A stretch of DNA of 6,511 bases, taken from assembly GCA_030631875.1 (NCBI GenBank), contig DAOVKH010000103.1:1-6511 (forward strand). The letters run 5' to 3'. Shown here one piece after another: positions 5,583-6,511 of this stretch. Below the pieces are notes generated by a model. That model searched no databases, was not told the DNA's origin, and was given only the letters and a program-made list of their open reading frames with translations. Positions within the stretch are counted from its first letter, which is position 1, and each line of letters begins with the position of its first letter. Source of the DNA: Deltaproteobacteria bacterium (GTDB taxonomy: Bacteria; Desulfobacterota; GWC2-55-46; DRQE01). Position numbers and translations under genes: made by a program.

Positions 5583-6446
5583 TTAAGCCAGCCCTTCGCC
5601 AATCTCTTTGAGCCTGGCTATTACCTCGGTAATTATCCACTCCGGCGTTGAGGCTCCGGCCGTAACGCCAAGGCGCTCTACACCTTCGAGCCACGTAGGG
5701 TCTATCTCCGTAGCCACCTCTATGTGGTGGGTTCTCGGCTGAATAGAACTGCAGATATCTACCAAACGCCTTGTATTTGCACTGTTTTTCCCGCCGACGA
5801 CTATCATGCAATCTACATCTTTCGATAGCTCAACGCTATCTTCCTGCCTAACGGAGGTCGCACTACAGATGGTATTACATATCTTCAGTTCTTCTGCGCG
5901 CGTGAGGCAAAAGTCCGTAATTTCATTTAACTTCTCCTCAGACTGTGTAGTCTGAGCAACGACACCTATCTTCTCGACCCTTGGCAGGTTCTTAAGCTCG
6001 TCGACAGATGCGGCGACTATTATATCCTTATTACCGTAACTTATGATACCTTGCACCTCCGGGTGATCCTTCTCGCCGACGACGACGACCAAGTAACCGT
6101 CATCTGTCAGCTCCTTTACGAGCTCGTGCGTCTTCTTGACGAATGGGCACGTTGCATCGACAATCTTAAGCCCCTTACTCTTGGCCGCGCCCAGCTCCTC
6201 GAGCTTAACGCCGTGCGAGCGTATTATAACCGTACCGCTATCCATATCCTCGATGGTCTTCCTTGGGCTTATATTTGACGAGACCTCGAGACTTTTAACG
6301 ACCTGCGGGTTATGTATTATCGGGCCGAGCGTATATATGGGAGCGTCCTTTGTGTGCTCGCCGTCGGCGCAATCCGTAGCGATATTAATCGCCCTCTTTA
6401 CGCCAAAGCAAAACCCCGCGCTCTTTGTTATTATTATCTCAATCAT
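5583..6446 (-). CDS. ispH: 4-hydroxy-3-methylbut-2-enyl diphosphate reductase (IspH/LytB)
   Basis: This 287-residue protein is the [4Fe-4S] enzyme that reduces HMBPP to IPP and DMAPP, the last step of the MEP (non-mevalonate) isoprenoid pathway. The three cluster cysteines sit in canonical motifs: Cys13 in GFCFGV, Cys100 in VDATCP, and Cys194 in NTICSAT followed by RQ. Substrate-pocket motifs are also present: GPIIHN with His45, DHPEVQG with His128 and Glu130, AQTTQS at 165-169, SANTRRL at 222-228 and GASTPEW at 264-270. The length matches the short bacterial form. The ATG overlaps the upstream stop by 4 bp, and an AGGA Shine-Dalgarno lies 7 nt before it. The protein is soluble and cytoplasmic, with no signal peptide. 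It is probably in an operon with the upstream kinase. The 129-bp gap to rpsA holds a separate promoter, but I see no terminator, so read-through into rpsA is possible. Confidence 0.97.
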   Translation of the reverse strand: MIEIIITKSAGFCFGVKRAINIATDCADGEHTKDAPIYTLGPIIHNPQVVKSLEVSSNISPRKTIEDMDSGTVIIRSHGVKLEELGAAKSKGLKIVDATCPFVKKTHELVKELTDDGYLVVVVGEKDHPEVQGIISYGNKDIIVAASVDELKNLPRVEKIGVVAQTTQSEEKLNEITDFCLTRAEELKICNTICSATSVRQEDSVELSKDVDCMIVVGGKNSANTRRLVDICSSIQPRTHHIEVATEIDPTWLEGVERLGVTAGASTPEWIITEVIARLKEIGEGLA

Positions 6447-6511
6447 CGCCTCTTCCTAACCTCTTCTACAAGGGCTGTAATCTTACCTACCACCTCGTCT
6501 ATCGTAAGCTC
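6443..6511 (-). CDS. cmk: Probable cytidylate kinase, C-terminal end only (partial)
   Basis: An open frame enters from the window edge and gives 22 residues, beginning ELTIDEVVGKITALVEE and ending in RKRR before a TGA stop. The pattern of a short Ser/Thr-Ile-Asp-Glu-Val-Val segment followed by an amphipathic helix resembles the usual C-terminus of bacterial cytidylate kinase (CMP/dCMP phosphorylation by ATP). cmk is also a frequent upstream neighbour of ispH and rpsA. The TGA overlaps the ATG of ispH by 4 bp (ATGA), so the two are very likely co-transcribed and translationally coupled. The frame is seen directly; the identity is an inference from a short tail plus gene order. A different upstream gene, such as an acyltransferase, cannot be excluded. 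Confidence 0.55.
   Translation of the reverse strand, partial: ELTIDEVVGKITALVEEVRKRR

Overview
This window is a stretch of bacterial housekeeping chromosome. All nine genes lie on the minus strand, so transcription runs from high to low coordinates. The mix suggests a proteobacterium, most plausibly of the deltaproteobacterial type: a six-domain ribosomal protein S1, an IHF-beta-type DNA-bending protein, cmk-ispH-rpsA linkage, and rplU-rpmA-obg-proB linkage. This placement is an inference from gene content and order; no phylogeny was run. Coding is dense, base composition is moderate, and ATA and CTT codons look common. I saw no mobile element, CRISPR array, tRNA or rRNA.

Layout in transcription order. 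(1) 6511-5583: the last 22 codons of a probable cytidylate kinase, overlapping by 4 bp the start of ispH (last step of the MEP isoprenoid pathway). (2) 5582-5454: an intergenic region with a good sigma70-type promoter and a short A/T-rich leader for rpsA. (3) 5453-2869: rpsA (ribosomal protein S1), ihfB, and a HIT-family nucleotide phosphorylase or hydrolase. The HIT gene starts at TTG and overlaps ihfB by 4 bp. (4) 2868-2226: a second strong promoter, whose -35 box overlaps the HIT stop codon, then rplU (L21) and rpmA (L27). (5) 2225-2023: a 203-bp gap ending in a very strong intrinsic terminator placed directly in front of the obg ribosome-binding site. (6) 2022-1: obg (ribosome-associated GTPase), overlapping by 11 bp proB (glutamate 5-kinase), which runs off the window edge.

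The genes form two growth-linked translation modules. rpsA with ihfB and HIT has its own promoter inside a cmk-ispH operon. rplU-rpmA feeds the ribosome-assembly GTPase gene obg and then proline synthesis. The proteins are all of known families. The most interesting signals are regulatory. The terminator upstream of obg is preceded by two extra copies of its left-arm motif, which could form an antiterminator. The rpsA promoter and leader carry an inverted repeat over the -35 box and an A/U hairpin that covers part of the Shine-Dalgarno sequence. I found no convincing new multi-gene system.
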